The notes under the pieces were generated by a model, which saw only the letters and a list, made by a program, of their open reading frames with translations, made no database searches and had not been told where the DNA came from. Below are positions 52,079 through 61,568 of a DNA stretch of 64,000 nucleotides, one piece after another. Position numbers and translations under genes: made by a program. This stretch comes from JAGVWJ01 sp964588555 (GTDB lineage Archaea > Micrarchaeota > Micrarchaeia > Anstonellales > Bilamarchaeaceae): positions 86,531 through 150,530 of the forward strand of contig CAZPPT010000003.1 in NCBI GenBank assembly GCA_964588555.1. The letters run 5' to 3'. Numbering within the stretch: the first letter of the stretch is position 1; every line of letters starts with the position of its first letter.

Positions 52079-52148
52079 TTTTTCATCCTCCCATTACGAT
52101 ATACCATAAAACACCAGATTATTTAAACATTAACAATGTATTCAAAAC

Positions 52149-52676
52149 ATGCTCAATTTCAAGAATTTTGATTATGAGACAAAACGTGCGATTTATTCCG
52201 AATGCCAAGCCGTAAAATGCCCAAACCTTGAGGTGGAATTCATAAAGGAGTTCCTAAAACGCGACTATGCAGTGCTGTTTGTAACCATTAACCAGCCGTA
52301 TTCAAAAATAAAAAAGGCGTTTGGGGATGTGCGCACGTATCCAAAACTCCGGTTTATCGACTGCGTCTCAGCTACGGTTGGCGAAACGCATCTTGAAGAA
52401 AACGTAAGATATATAGAGGGGGACGCGCTTGAAGATATATATCAGGGCATTTCAAGCGAGTGGGACCGGATCGATGGAAAACGGCTCCTTTTCTTTGATT
52501 GTGCCGAGCTCCTTGTAACTAAGTTCGACAATAACCACGTATTTAACTTTGTACATATGGTAGTGCAAAAGCTACAAAAAGACGGCATTGCAGTATTCTG
52601 TTTTCTGCAGGAAACGATGGAAAAAGGGCAGGAGGTAAAAATAAGGCACCTCTTTGACCAGTCCATCTATTTGTAA
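52149..52676 (+). CDS. Hypothetical protein, RecA/KaiC-like fold without a P-loop
   Basis: 175 residues. The order of beta strands (YAVLFVTINQPYSKIKKAFG, LRFIDCVSATVGE, GKRLLFFDCAELLVTKFDN, DGIAVFCFLQETMEKGQE) recalls the degenerate RecA/KaiC-like regulators found in archaea, but no Walker A motif is seen. Function is unknown. Confidence 0.55.
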   Translation: MLNFKNFDYETKRAIYSECQAVKCPNLEVEFIKEFLKRDYAVLFVTINQPYSKIKKAFGDVRTYPKLRFIDCVSATVGETHLEENVRYIEGDALEDIYQGISSEWDRIDGKRLLFFDCAELLVTKFDNNHVFNFVHMVVQKLQKDGIAVFCFLQETMEKGQEVKIRHLFDQSIYL

Positions 52677-52714
52677 ACATGGGATTTTTAAATCTCGCGT
52701 GAGTCTAATTTCAC

Positions 52715-53992
52715 ATGTCTGGAACACTAAAGAAGGAATTGACCCTCACAAGCCTCATACTCTACGGCGTGGGGATAATACTTGGTGCAGGAGTATACGC
52801 GCTCATTGGGGCTGGCGCAGGGCTTGCGGGCAACATGCTTTGGCTTGCATTTTTACTTGGTGCAGTTATAGCAACGTTTACCGGCCTAAGCTATGCGGAA
52901 CTTGCCGGGATGTTCCAAAAAGAGGCGGCCGAATATGTTTATACAAAAAAGGCGTTCAGAAAGGAATGGCTTTCGTTTCTTGTCGGTTGGGTACTGATTG
53001 GCGCAAGCATCATCTCAGCAGCAGTCGTTGCACTTGCATTTGGCGGATATTTATCATACCTCATCGGCGGCGACACAGTTATTTTTGCCGTCCTTCTTAT
53101 CGGCATTTTATCGATACTTAACTATATTGGGATAAAGGAATCTGCCTTTTTCAATAATTTTGCATCGATCATTGAGGCAGGCGGGCTTCTCCTTGTAGTC
53201 GGGATTGGGCTTTTGTTTGGGGGGAACACATCTGTCGATTATTTTGAACTGCCGCCGCTTGAATTTGCGGGAATCATATCAGCAATAAGCGTCATTTATT
53301 TTGCGTTCATAGGGTTTGAGAACATTGCAAACATTTCAGAAGAGGCAAAGGACGGCAGGCGAATTGTGCCAAAGGCGATCATAATATCCCTTGCGATCTC
53401 ATCGTTCCTTTACATGCTCTTATCATTCGCGGTATTGCAGCTCATAAGTTGGGAAGAGCTTGCCTCGTCACCAGCGCCGCTTACCGCTGCAGTAGAGCGG
53501 GCAGTCCCCGCGTTTGGGATCGTCATATCGATTATCGCGCTTTTTGCAACTTCAAATACCGTACTTATCATCCTCATAAGCGCCTCACGCATATTATACG
53601 GCATTTCTTCCCAAGGATCCCTTCCTGCGCTATATTCTGCGATAAGCAAAAGGGGCACCCCGTATGTCGCAATCATATTTGCAGGCATTGCAGCCGCACT
53701 TGCGGCAATGTATGGGGATATAAAGGCAGTAGCACAGCTTACCGACCTGGGGATATTCATTGCGTACTTTTTTGTAAACATTGCGCTAATACAGTTACGG
53801 ATTTCGGGAAAAACAGGGAGCACATTTAGAAGTCCCTCCATAGGCAACATACCGGTGCTTGCAGTAATAGGTGCAGTAAGCTCGCTTTTTATGCTTCTTT
53901 ACTTTGAAGTATCAACATGGATAATACAGCTCGGGATCATATTTGCCGGGGCTGCGGTATTTATTGCATATATAAAAAGAAGAAAAAAATAA
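52715..53992 (+). CDS. APC-family amino acid permease
   Basis: 425 residues with about 12 membrane helices. It starts with LTSLILYGVGIILGAGVYAL (the helix 1 substrate-binding GxGIxGxGxY-like segment) and contains FAFIGFENIANISEEAKDGR, a typical APC helix 6 to loop motif. It takes up amino acids or polyamines; substrate not resolved. Confidence 0.87.
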   Translation: MSGTLKKELTLTSLILYGVGIILGAGVYALIGAGAGLAGNMLWLAFLLGAVIATFTGLSYAELAGMFQKEAAEYVYTKKAFRKEWLSFLVGWVLIGASIISAAVVALAFGGYLSYLIGGDTVIFAVLLIGILSILNYIGIKESAFFNNFASIIEAGGLLLVVGIGLLFGGNTSVDYFELPPLEFAGIISAISVIYFAFIGFENIANISEEAKDGRRIVPKAIIISLAISSFLYMLLSFAVLQLISWEELASSPAPLTAAVERAVPAFGIVISIIALFATSNTVLIILISASRILYGISSQGSLPALYSAISKRGTPYVAIIFAGIAAALAAMYGDIKAVAQLTDLGIFIAYFFVNIALIQLRISGKTGSTFRSPSIGNIPVLAVIGAVSSLFMLLYFEVSTWIIQLGIIFAGAAVFIAYIKRRKK

Positions 53993-53999
53993 AAGAGAT

Positions 54000-54737
54000 T
54001 TACCGTACCGTAAAGGTAACCGTTTTTTCTGAACCGTCACCATACAATGAGTGGTCATTGTTTCGCATATCCACCTTGACCGTATGCTGGCCTGGACCGA
54101 CTGATGAAACCGTACATGTTTCAGACGCGCACGGGATGTAATCCCCATTGTCTAGGTATAAGTGGAAATGTCCCTCCCGATCTTTATTTGCGGTTTCAGG
54201 CTGGCCAATCTTAAAATTCTTTAATTGGAGCTTTACTACAACGTTTCCGCGCGCAACAGTTTCATCTGCCTTGGGGGACATGATCTCAAAACCAGGGGCA
54301 CCTTTCGCAGTTATTGCGACCATCTGTGGCTCAACGCCTTCATAGAGTGAATGGTCGTTTTGGTGCATGGTTACTTTTATTACGTGCTCGCCTTCGGTTA
54401 CGCCCGGAACAGTACAAGTTGTAGATGCACATGCGATGTATTCGCCATCATCCAAGTAAAGGTGGAAATGCCCTTCACCTTCCCTATTGGCAGTTTCAGG
54501 TTTACCAATTTCAAAGTTCTGTGCGTCAAGTGTGACGACAACGTCCCCGGCCATAACCATTCCGTTAGCCCCTGGGGATGCGATGGAAAACGATGGTTTT
54601 GGTGCCATTACCTGGTCATCCTTTGGTTTTTCCTCCATTTTGTCATCTTTTTCCATAACATCTGCGCTTGCCTGCGGCCCCTGTGTGCACCCTGCAACAA
54701 GAAGCATCGCGGCAACCAATAATATTAAAGCCTTCAT
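54000..54737 (-). CDS. Lipoprotein with two copies of a His-rich domain
   Basis: 245 residues. The signal sequence ends in the lipobox LLVAGC. An acidic linker of about 30 residues follows. Two tandem domains of about 90 residues are clearly homologous: each has PETAN..., GHFHLYLD, a CASxTCTV pair of cysteines and NDHSLY. The His-x-His and paired Cys suggest metal binding or a disulfide; family not certain. It is probably anchored on the outer face of the membrane. Confidence 0.68.
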   Translation of the reverse strand: MKALILLVAAMLLVAGCTQGPQASADVMEKDDKMEEKPKDDQVMAPKPSFSIASPGANGMVMAGDVVVTLDAQNFEIGKPETANREGEGHFHLYLDDGEYIACASTTCTVPGVTEGEHVIKVTMHQNDHSLYEGVEPQMVAITAKGAPGFEIMSPKADETVARGNVVVKLQLKNFKIGQPETANKDREGHFHLYLDNGDYIPCASETCTVSSVGPGQHTVKVDMRNNDHSLYGDGSEKTVTFTVR

Positions 54738-54840
54738 TAATTCACCTCTTAAGCCGTATTTGGCCTATAAACTTTATAAACATTGTTTGATGGCCAAAAA
54801 GCTTGTTTTTAACACTTTTGATCTATTATAACGTGATTAT

Positions 54841-55113
54841 ATGACATACGCGACAGAGATCCGCAAGGCAGCAGACATTGCAAAGATTGACCTTGATGCC
54901 AAGGAAGCTGAAGAATTGGTCAATGAATTGAGTGCCGTGCTTGATTCATTTTCAAAAATTGATTCGTATGGGGATAATGAGGCGAAGCCTAAAACAATAG
55001 CACAAGAAAGACCGCTTCGAAAAGACAAAACAATAAAAAGTGCGATCGATCCGTTTTCAAACACGAAATTAGTTGAGGAACGTAAATTCAAGGGACCTCG
55101 CCTTGTAGACTAG
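54841..55113 (+). CDS. gatC: Asp-tRNA(Asn)/Glu-tRNA(Gln) amidotransferase subunit C
   Basis: 90 residues with the GatC-like start IRKAADIAKIDLDAKEAEEL and a C-terminal FSNTKLVEERKFKGPRLVD. GatC stabilises the GatA-GatB complex. The last base of its stop is the first base of gatA's GTG start, so the operon gatCAB is translationally coupled. Confidence 0.85.
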   Translation: MTYATEIRKAADIAKIDLDAKEAEELVNELSAVLDSFSKIDSYGDNEAKPKTIAQERPLRKDKTIKSAIDPFSNTKLVEERKFKGPRLVD

Positions 55114-56462
55114 TGGGCATTATGGATATCATTGAACAAACGGAACGGGCGATCGAAGAGGTCGAAGGGATAAACAAAAAACTTGGCTGTTTTATCACCG
55201 TAAGTAAAGACCAGGCACGTACGCAGGCGCGGGAGCTTGCAGGATCGAAAACAAAGGGCGCGCTGTTTGGCAAAATTATTTCTGTAAAGGATGCAATCTG
55301 CACAAAAGGAATACGGACAACTGCGGGAAGCGCCATGCTTGCGGATTACGTTCCACCATATGATGCGCATGTAATCGAACGGATCAAGGCTGAAGGCGGA
55401 ATAATTATAGGAAAAACTGCAATGGATGCGTTTGGATTTGGGACATTTTGTACCAATGTAGGTGCGGGTTTACCCGTACCCAAAAATCCGCACGACGTCG
55501 CTCGTGCAACCGGCGGGAGCTCAGGGGGTGCAGGTGCCGCCACATACGCACTTTCCAAGAACCATCTTGGAATTGCCGAATCTACCGGCGGAAGCATTAC
55601 CGCACCGGCGGCATTTTGCGGGGTTGTCGGCCTCACGCCTACATATGGGCGGGTATCGCGATATGGCCTTATTGATTATGCAAACAGCCTTGATAAGATT
55701 GGGACCATGGGAAAAACAGTTACGGAGGCTGAAACGCTCTATCGAGTTATTGCAGGAATCGATGCGGGAGATGAAACGAGTACGGTTCAAATTGATAAAA
55801 AAGCGCGAAATGTAAGGAAAATAGCGGTAGTGCGCGAGATGCTTGAAGGTGTTGAAAACGCAATCCTAAAACGATTCTGGGAAGCCATAGAATCAATGGA
55901 AGTGCCTTACGAGGAGATCTCCCTTCCAACGCTTGAATACGCAGTTGCCACGTATTATATCATTGCCTCGGCAGAGGCGAGTTCCAACCTCTCCCGATAT
56001 CAAGGAATGAGATATGGGGCACAGGAGGAAATAACGGGCACATTCAGCGAGCATTTTGCGAAAATACGCTCAAAGTATTTTTCACCAGAGGAAAAACGGA
56101 GGGCCGTACTTGGGACATTCGTACGGACCGCGGGGTACAAGGAAAAATATTATTTTAAGGCACTCGCGATACGGGAAAAAATAAAGGAGGAATTTGAACG
56201 TGCATTCAAGAAATATGACTTTCTCATTACGCCGTCGATGCCGATCATTGCACCTCGCTTTGATGAAATTGAAAAATTAAGCCCAATTGAAAACTATGCA
56301 CTTGACAGCTGCACGATACCGCCAAACCTGACGGGACTGCCGCACCTTTCGCTCCCGATAGGAAAAGTAAGGGATATGCCGGTTGGACTACAGGCGATTG
56401 CTGAAAAATGGGGGGAGAACACGCTCTTTGAGTTTGGGGCACGCATTGAGGGTTCGTTATGA
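55113..56462 (+). CDS. gatA: Asp-tRNA(Asn)/Glu-tRNA(Gln) amidotransferase subunit A
   Basis: 449 residues of the amidase-signature family; GatA releases ammonia from glutamine. The Ser-cisSer-Lys triad region is visible: ISVKDAICTKG (Lys), ATGGSSGGAGAA and ESTGGSITAPAAFCGVVGL (Ser). TPTYGRVSRYGLI follows, as in all GatA. The stop overlaps the GatB start by 4 bases. Confidence 0.93.
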   Translation: MGIMDIIEQTERAIEEVEGINKKLGCFITVSKDQARTQARELAGSKTKGALFGKIISVKDAICTKGIRTTAGSAMLADYVPPYDAHVIERIKAEGGIIIGKTAMDAFGFGTFCTNVGAGLPVPKNPHDVARATGGSSGGAGAATYALSKNHLGIAESTGGSITAPAAFCGVVGLTPTYGRVSRYGLIDYANSLDKIGTMGKTVTEAETLYRVIAGIDAGDETSTVQIDKKARNVRKIAVVREMLEGVENAILKRFWEAIESMEVPYEEISLPTLEYAVATYYIIASAEASSNLSRYQGMRYGAQEEITGTFSEHFAKIRSKYFSPEEKRRAVLGTFVRTAGYKEKYYFKALAIREKIKEEFERAFKKYDFLITPSMPIIAPRFDEIEKLSPIENYALDSCTIPPNLTGLPHLSLPIGKVRDMPVGLQAIAEKWGENTLFEFGARIEGSL

Positions 56463-57868
56463 TTGGAACAAACATCAAACTCATGATCGGTCTTGAAAGC
56501 CACATTCAGCTTAAAACAGAAAGTAAGCTTTTTTGCAGCTGCAGTACGAACAGCCGTGGCGTCAAGCCAAATGCAAATACCTGTGAGATATGCCTTGGGT
56601 TCCCGGGCTCAAAACCGGCGCTTAATGAGGAGGCGCTCAGAAAGGCGATAGCACTTGCAAAAATTTTGAATTGTAAGGTCAATCAGGTTTCACGATTTGC
56701 ACGAAAGATATATTTCTACCCGGACCTGCCAAAAGGTTTCCAGATCACGCAATATGAAGAGCCACTTGCAATAAAGGGCGAAATTTCCATTGATACAAAA
56801 AAAGGGAAGAAAACAATCCGTATTACTCGAGTTCATATTGAGGAGGATCCGGGGAAAATAGAGTATGTGGGGGGGCACATCGGTACAGCACAATACGTAC
56901 TTGTTGATTATAACCGAAGTGGATTACCCCTCTGCGAGGCAGTTACGGAACCCGATTTTAGCTCAATTGATGAAGCTGTTGCATATGTCCGGAAACTGTT
57001 CCACCTGCTTTCATATCTCGACCTTATCGAGCCGACCCAGGAGGGCGTAATGCGCACGGATGCAAACATCAGCATCAATGGGGGTGCGCGCGTGGAACTT
57101 AAGAATATTTCAGGAAGCGACGCGCTTGAAAGCGCGCTTAAGGCAGAGCTAAGCAGGCAGGCGTTTTTAGTTGCACAGGGAAAAAAGGTTGAGCGCGAAA
57201 CCCGGATGTACAGCGAAGAGACAAAAACGACGATATTGTTGCGTAAAAAGGAATTTGAGGAAGAATACGGGTATATTAGGGAACCGGACCTCCTGCCAGT
57301 GCCCGTAGGTGCGGAATTGATAGAGGGCGTGCTTGTGCACCTAAAAAAACTTCCTGAGGAAGTTGAGGCTGAAGCGGTTAAAAAATATAAGTTAAAGCCG
57401 CAGATAGCCCACCAGCTTGCATTTAAACGCGGCTTGTACGGGTATTTTACGGCAGCAAGCATGCATATATCTAACCGTGAATTACTTGCAAAATGGCTTG
57501 TTGGGGACTTCCTTAAGTGCGCCAACTGGCATTCTTACGAAGTTGAACAATGCCCGCCTGTTGGAGAATTCATTGAATTTATGAAACTCATCGACTCAGA
57601 AAAAATAAGCGAGCGGGAAGGAAAGGAGCTCATAAAACGGATGTTTGATGAACCCGCTAAAAACATACATGAGCTTATTGGCAAAAAAAAGATAGATGTC
57701 AAATCGGTCGTAGGGATAATTCTAGATGAAAATAAAGATGCAGTTGCCTCAGTACGGGCTGGCGATACAAAGGCGATCAATTTTCTTGTCGGCCAAGTCC
57801 TACGACGGTCAAACTTCAAGGCTGACCCCCATGAGATACGGGCTGAAATCAAAAAGCAGATACGATGA
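56459..57868 (+). CDS. gatB: Asp-tRNA(Asn)/Glu-tRNA(Gln) amidotransferase subunit B
   Basis: 469 residues. GatB activates the tRNA-bound side chain and transfers ammonia. The start has MIGLESHIQLKTESKLFCSC (usual form GLEIHVQL), the Cys pair CSCST with CEICLGFPG, DYNRSGLPLCEAVTEPDF and MRTDANISINGGARVELKN. The C-terminal YqeY-like tail domain is present. With tRNA-Asn in the same window, making Asn-tRNA is the likely main role. Confidence 0.93.
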   Translation: MIGTNIKLMIGLESHIQLKTESKLFCSCSTNSRGVKPNANTCEICLGFPGSKPALNEEALRKAIALAKILNCKVNQVSRFARKIYFYPDLPKGFQITQYEEPLAIKGEISIDTKKGKKTIRITRVHIEEDPGKIEYVGGHIGTAQYVLVDYNRSGLPLCEAVTEPDFSSIDEAVAYVRKLFHLLSYLDLIEPTQEGVMRTDANISINGGARVELKNISGSDALESALKAELSRQAFLVAQGKKVERETRMYSEETKTTILLRKKEFEEEYGYIREPDLLPVPVGAELIEGVLVHLKKLPEEVEAEAVKKYKLKPQIAHQLAFKRGLYGYFTAASMHISNRELLAKWLVGDFLKCANWHSYEVEQCPPVGEFIEFMKLIDSEKISEREGKELIKRMFDEPAKNIHELIGKKKIDVKSVVGIILDENKDAVASVRAGDTKAINFLVGQVLRRSNFKADPHEIRAEIKKQIR

Positions 57869-58016
57869 AATGATGAGATTGTATTTTGTACAATAAATCT
57901 AAAATAAAAAGTACAAAAAAACAGTTTGATACTTATTTTTAATACAAAAATAATATTTTATGACATTAATATGTATCCAAGTTAATATTTAAAAGATAAA
58001 CTGTTAATTAATAAGC

Positions 58017-58781
58017 ATGCCAAAAACACAAGTGCGCATAAAAAGAAATTATACCCCTGTACGGATACGTGACCAGGTTGATTATGAGGATGTCGGCCGT
58101 GGTGCGTGGGGGAGAAGGAGCGGTTGGGCGCGCTTTCAAAGTGAATTTTTGGATCCTATGGTAGACAGCCTAAAAAAGTCATTACGAGATGAACATAAAA
58201 ACGGTGCTACAAGCGCACTTGAAATTGGCCCGGGCGGCGGACGTGGGAGCGACACTGCACTAACCACAGGATTTTCAAAAGTGGGGCTTGTAGAAGTAAA
58301 CCCGCACTGTGTAAGCAAACTTGCAACACGGTATGCCAAGCTTAGGTTTGAAACAGTGGTTGAGATTTATGAGGGGGACTCGCGGGACGTACTAGGGGAC
58401 ATACCGACGAATTCATATGACGTTAGCTTTATCATCGATAACTCACTCTCAAATATGCAAGAGCCAAGAGAAGAGCTAGATGGCATCGCAATTGATTTCC
58501 GTACACAGATGCTTACTGAATTGCTGCGTATCAGCAGAAGAAGCGTACTCATCGGCCTAAGCTCAACTGACCTTACCCCAGTATACGAGAAGATATACCG
58601 AGACCAGATAGCCTGGCGCGGGCCGCATGGGATCGTGGTCATGTATGACGGCATGGTATCTGCGCAGTATACGCGTGATGAAGTCCATGACCTTATTTCC
58701 TCAGTGCCAAATGACGGATATGTGATCAAAAAATCAAGGGGGGTCTTTTGGTGTACCATCACACCGCCAAGATCAGGCTAA
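58017..58781 (+). CDS. Probable SAM-dependent methyltransferase
   Basis: 254 residues. A Rossmann-type SAM motif TSALEIGPGGGRGSD (about 63-77) is followed by an acidic strand end VGLVEVNPHCVSKL and YEGDSRDVLGDI. The N-terminal 40 residues are basic. The substrate cannot be inferred. The 149-base gap before it is AT-rich with TTAATATTTAAAAG, a likely promoter, and short repeats of TACAAAA. It overlaps the convergent glycosylase by 9 bases. Confidence 0.65.
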   Translation: MPKTQVRIKRNYTPVRIRDQVDYEDVGRGAWGRRSGWARFQSEFLDPMVDSLKKSLRDEHKNGATSALEIGPGGGRGSDTALTTGFSKVGLVEVNPHCVSKLATRYAKLRFETVVEIYEGDSRDVLGDIPTNSYDVSFIIDNSLSNMQEPREELDGIAIDFRTQMLTELLRISRRSVLIGLSSTDLTPVYEKIYRDQIAWRGPHGIVVMYDGMVSAQYTRDEVHDLISSVPNDGYVIKKSRGVFWCTITPPRSG

Positions 58782-59582
58782 GGACACTACACCATTATCC
58801 ATTCTTATAAGGCCGTCTTTTTCTAACCTATTTAAAATTCGTCTCGCCCGCGACGCAGGTACGCAAAGAGCCCGGGTGAGGGTTCGCACACGTTGTCGGG
58901 ATTCCTTGGTCAACGCCCGGATAACCGCCCCACGCATCTGTCGGTCTGACCCTTCAAACCTGCTTTGCCGCACATAATGCGCACTTCTTTTGTTTGGGTT
59001 TCCCTGCTTCTTAAGCATCGTTCCATAATCCATAAGCGCGTAATACCACTCGCGCGGTTTATCATAATCGAGTGTTTTTTCAATAAATGGAAATAACTCG
59101 CTATCTTGTACCGATCCCTTATCCTTAAAGAAAAAGCGAATAAAGACGCTTCGGATATTCGTTTCGATGAATGAGACTGGTTTGTTAAATGCAAATACAC
59201 AGATAGCGCACGCAGTTGCATAACCGATCCCGGGAAGCGCATCAAGTTCGCCTATTGATGTCGGAACCTTGCCACTGTGACGTACAACGATTTCTTCAGC
59301 GCATCTTTTAAGGTAAAGTGCGCGCCGATTGTAGCCAAGCCCGTTCCAGAGGGACAATACTTCGCGAAGCGGAGCCTTTGCAAGCGACTCAATAGTAGGA
59401 AAACGAATCATCCATGCATTGAATTTATCGACAACGCGGTTTACCTGCGTTTGTTGGAGCATGACTTCTGAGACTAGTATTGCGTACGGCTCGCGGTTAT
59501 CACGCCACGGAAACGAGCGGCGATTAGATTTGTAAAACGACCAAACTTCCTGTTTAAATGCTGCGAGCGTTTCTTCGTTCAC
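58773..59582 (-). CDS. MutY-like adenine glycosylase lacking the Fe-S cluster
   Basis: 269 residues of the HhH-GPD superfamily. RRSFPWRDNREPYAILVSEV and MLQQTQVNRVV give the MutY start with catalytic Glu 39; the hairpin LDALPGIGYATACAI follows; then FIETNIRSVFIRFFF, where MutY usually has Asp. The region after LMDYGTMLKK has NPNKRSAHYVRQSRFEG, with none of the four cluster cysteines. The C-terminal 70 residues look like a winged helix. Closely similar Fe-S-less proteins occur in CPR bacteria as I recall. It removes mispaired or damaged bases. Confidence 0.82.
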   Translation of the reverse strand: MNEETLAAFKQEVWSFYKSNRRSFPWRDNREPYAILVSEVMLQQTQVNRVVDKFNAWMIRFPTIESLAKAPLREVLSLWNGLGYNRRALYLKRCAEEIVVRHSGKVPTSIGELDALPGIGYATACAICVFAFNKPVSFIETNIRSVFIRFFFKDKGSVQDSELFPFIEKTLDYDKPREWYYALMDYGTMLKKQGNPNKRSAHYVRQSRFEGSDRQMRGAVIRALTKESRQRVRTLTRALCVPASRARRILNRLEKDGLIRMDNGVVSLA

Positions 59583-59591
59583 TTTTTCACC

Positions 59592-60752
59592 TTATGAAAA
59601 TTGCGTAAGAACGGTTTGTTTTCCTTTCTTTAATTCCTTAAATAGAGTACTGCTTTGATGAAAACGCTTAAGCGGCAGGCGGAGCTTCGATTGGATATAG
59701 TTTAATGCGCCATTAAAATCGTAAAATTCCTTTGGTTTTTGCTGTAATGCATGACGCGCAGTCTCACGGCAGGTAAAAACACCAAGCGGGATGTAACCTT
59801 CGTACGCTTCTCTGAATACTAGAACTCCTGCCTGCTTTTGCTTGAATTTTAATTTTTCCGTACATGCAAACCGGACTGCATAATAGCAACCACCGATAGA
59901 TGCATATGTAGTTCTATTGTGAAAACCTTCCCAATCACTAAATATGACCTCTTCTTTATCCATGACATGAATAAAAGCCTCAAGGAACTCGTACTGCCAG
60001 TGCGTTGGCAAGAAAAGTATTGCAAAGTAGTTGTTGAGCGCTTCAAACTCATAGACCTCATAGGAATCGATTGATTCGTACTGCTTAACCTCCTCAAGCA
60101 GGTGCTTTCCTAAGGTATCGTCAGTAAGTGTGATGCTCCAGCGTGTTGGAACGAGCTTTCTGTTTTTTTCAATGCCTAAAGAACCGACTGAGACTGCCTT
60201 TTGGATCTGGCTAAATGGCAAACCCTCTTTGTAGAGCGTGACAATTGCGTCTTTTGCCTTAAGATCAGTATCATGGTGTGCTTTTTCCAAATCGTGCTGC
60301 CAGGATACATTTCCAATAGTTAATGTGCGTAGGGGGGCACTTGGGCCAAATGGCTGGTGTTCTTCGTTAAATGAAACACCGTACGGTTTGAACTTAAATT
60401 CTGCCTCACTTTCAACGGATGTTTTTGCATGGGAGATATCACGTAATTTTTCAATGATTTTTGTACTTGTATCAGTTATTTTCACCTTCTCCTTTCCCCG
60501 CACTAACTGAAGCCGAAAGCCAACAATATCAACTGGCTTTTTAGCCCGTGGGATCCACTCTTCAGGAGTATCCAGAATGGACGTATCTCCATGAGCCGGG
60601 GTAAGCATCGGGCCTGCAAGAACATAGGGATAGCCATATGAGCCAATAAATACTGAAGGTGGGCTTGTACCTTCTATTTTTTCCCCTACTTCAAGGGAGC
60701 GGAATTGCAATTTCGAAGTCAATTGCTTAAGATATACGGCCTTTCCTACCAT
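59592..60752 (-). CDS. Archaeal DNA repair protein Nre
   Basis: 386 residues of the archaeal Nre family: FIGSYGYPYVLAGPMLTPAH, GVSFNEEHQPFGPSAPLRTL, KAKDAIVTLYKEGLPFSQIQ and VPTRWSITLTDDTLGKHLLE are recognisable. The last residues QTVLTQFS resemble a PCNA-interacting peptide (Q-x2-L-x2-F), as known for NreA. The N-terminal zinc site described for some Nre is missing. It is adjacent to the glycosylase (9 bases), a small repair operon. Confidence 0.85.
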   Translation of the reverse strand: MVGKAVYLKQLTSKLQFRSLEVGEKIEGTSPPSVFIGSYGYPYVLAGPMLTPAHGDTSILDTPEEWIPRAKKPVDIVGFRLQLVRGKEKVKITDTSTKIIEKLRDISHAKTSVESEAEFKFKPYGVSFNEEHQPFGPSAPLRTLTIGNVSWQHDLEKAHHDTDLKAKDAIVTLYKEGLPFSQIQKAVSVGSLGIEKNRKLVPTRWSITLTDDTLGKHLLEEVKQYESIDSYEVYEFEALNNYFAILFLPTHWQYEFLEAFIHVMDKEEVIFSDWEGFHNRTTYASIGGCYYAVRFACTEKLKFKQKQAGVLVFREAYEGYIPLGVFTCRETARHALQQKPKEFYDFNGALNYIQSKLRLPLKRFHQSSTLFKELKKGKQTVLTQFS

Positions 60753-60803
60753 AGCTAGAATAGAGTGCTAAAAATTATAAATAATAAGCCGTAATAGTGG
60801 ACT

Positions 60804-61121
60804 ATGATAAATAGAAGAAAACTTGACCAGTCAATGGCAACTGAAAAGGTAGATATTTCATTCTATAGGGTAATAGAAAAAGATGGAAAGCGGATGCTTA
60901 AACCGCTTTCCTTTAATACGCACGTATCACTTAAGCTAGTAAAAGCAGTGCTTGACAATACAATTGTGCCAACATTTTATGAGACCCTCTCTAAGAATTT
61001 GCAGGAACGAGGGGTTGAAAATGGTACAATCGTACAATTACGTGCAAAGTTTACTGAAGCACATGCGATGCTTAATCCTGAATTAAAAGGGGTGAGGATT
61101 TTGTGTGAGGTTACTGTGTAA
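60804..61121 (+). CDS. Hypothetical protein, 105 residues
   Basis: MINRRKLDQSMATEKVDISF at the start, mixed helices and strands, no motif recognised. It is divergent from nre across a 51-base AT-rich promoter gap. Its end overlaps the convergent next gene by 11 bases. Confidence 0.5.
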   Translation: MINRRKLDQSMATEKVDISFYRVIEKDGKRMLKPLSFNTHVSLKLVKAVLDNTIVPTFYETLSKNLQERGVENGTIVQLRAKFTEAHAMLNPELKGVRILCEVTV

Positions 61122-61485
61122 TATCCTGTATTATTTTAGCTAAAATAGGGATGTGTAGATTAGAGACAAACGCGCAAATACGAGTAACGTGGGGTGCACC
61201 TTCTACATCCTCTATGAGTACCTGTACTTGACCGATAGTTTTCCCTTTTTTAGGATCAACCAGATCATAACAGGCATAACTGCCGGTGCTCTCAGTTGTA
61301 TATTCCATTTGTAAATTCTGCAATACATATGGCACTCTACGCTCAGTAAAAAGGCTGAATAATCGACGCGCTGTATTTCCGATTTCATAAACAAACTCGC
61401 GCGTGCCCGTTTCAGTACCAAATAGCCTTGATGGACGTTCCGATAATCTTTTGCTTTGAGATCCCATATAAAAAATTTCACGCAT
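61111..61485 (-). CDS. Hypothetical protein, 124 residues
   Basis: A small protein, basic near the start (SQSKRLSERPSRLFG), with GQVQVLIEDVEGAPHVTRIC near the C-terminus. There is no known family. A start at MGSQSK (61467) is also possible. TTTATAAATA upstream (about 61508-61517, minus strand) is a good TATA candidate. Confidence 0.5.
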   Translation of the reverse strand: MREIFYMGSQSKRLSERPSRLFGTETGTREFVYEIGNTARRLFSLFTERRVPYVLQNLQMEYTTESTGSYACYDLVDPKKGKTIGQVQVLIEDVEGAPHVTRICAFVSNLHIPILAKIIQDITQ

Positions 61486-61568
61486 GCAAATGAAAGTGAA
61501 TAAAACTATTTATAAATACTCCTTTTTAACCATTTTTAGTAACTTTTTAGATTACTGCTGTCTGAGGG

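Noticed and set aside
57869..58016. Small gene in the gap before the methyltransferase
   Set aside because: Very AT-rich, no frame with an SD; best read as promoter and terminator sequence.
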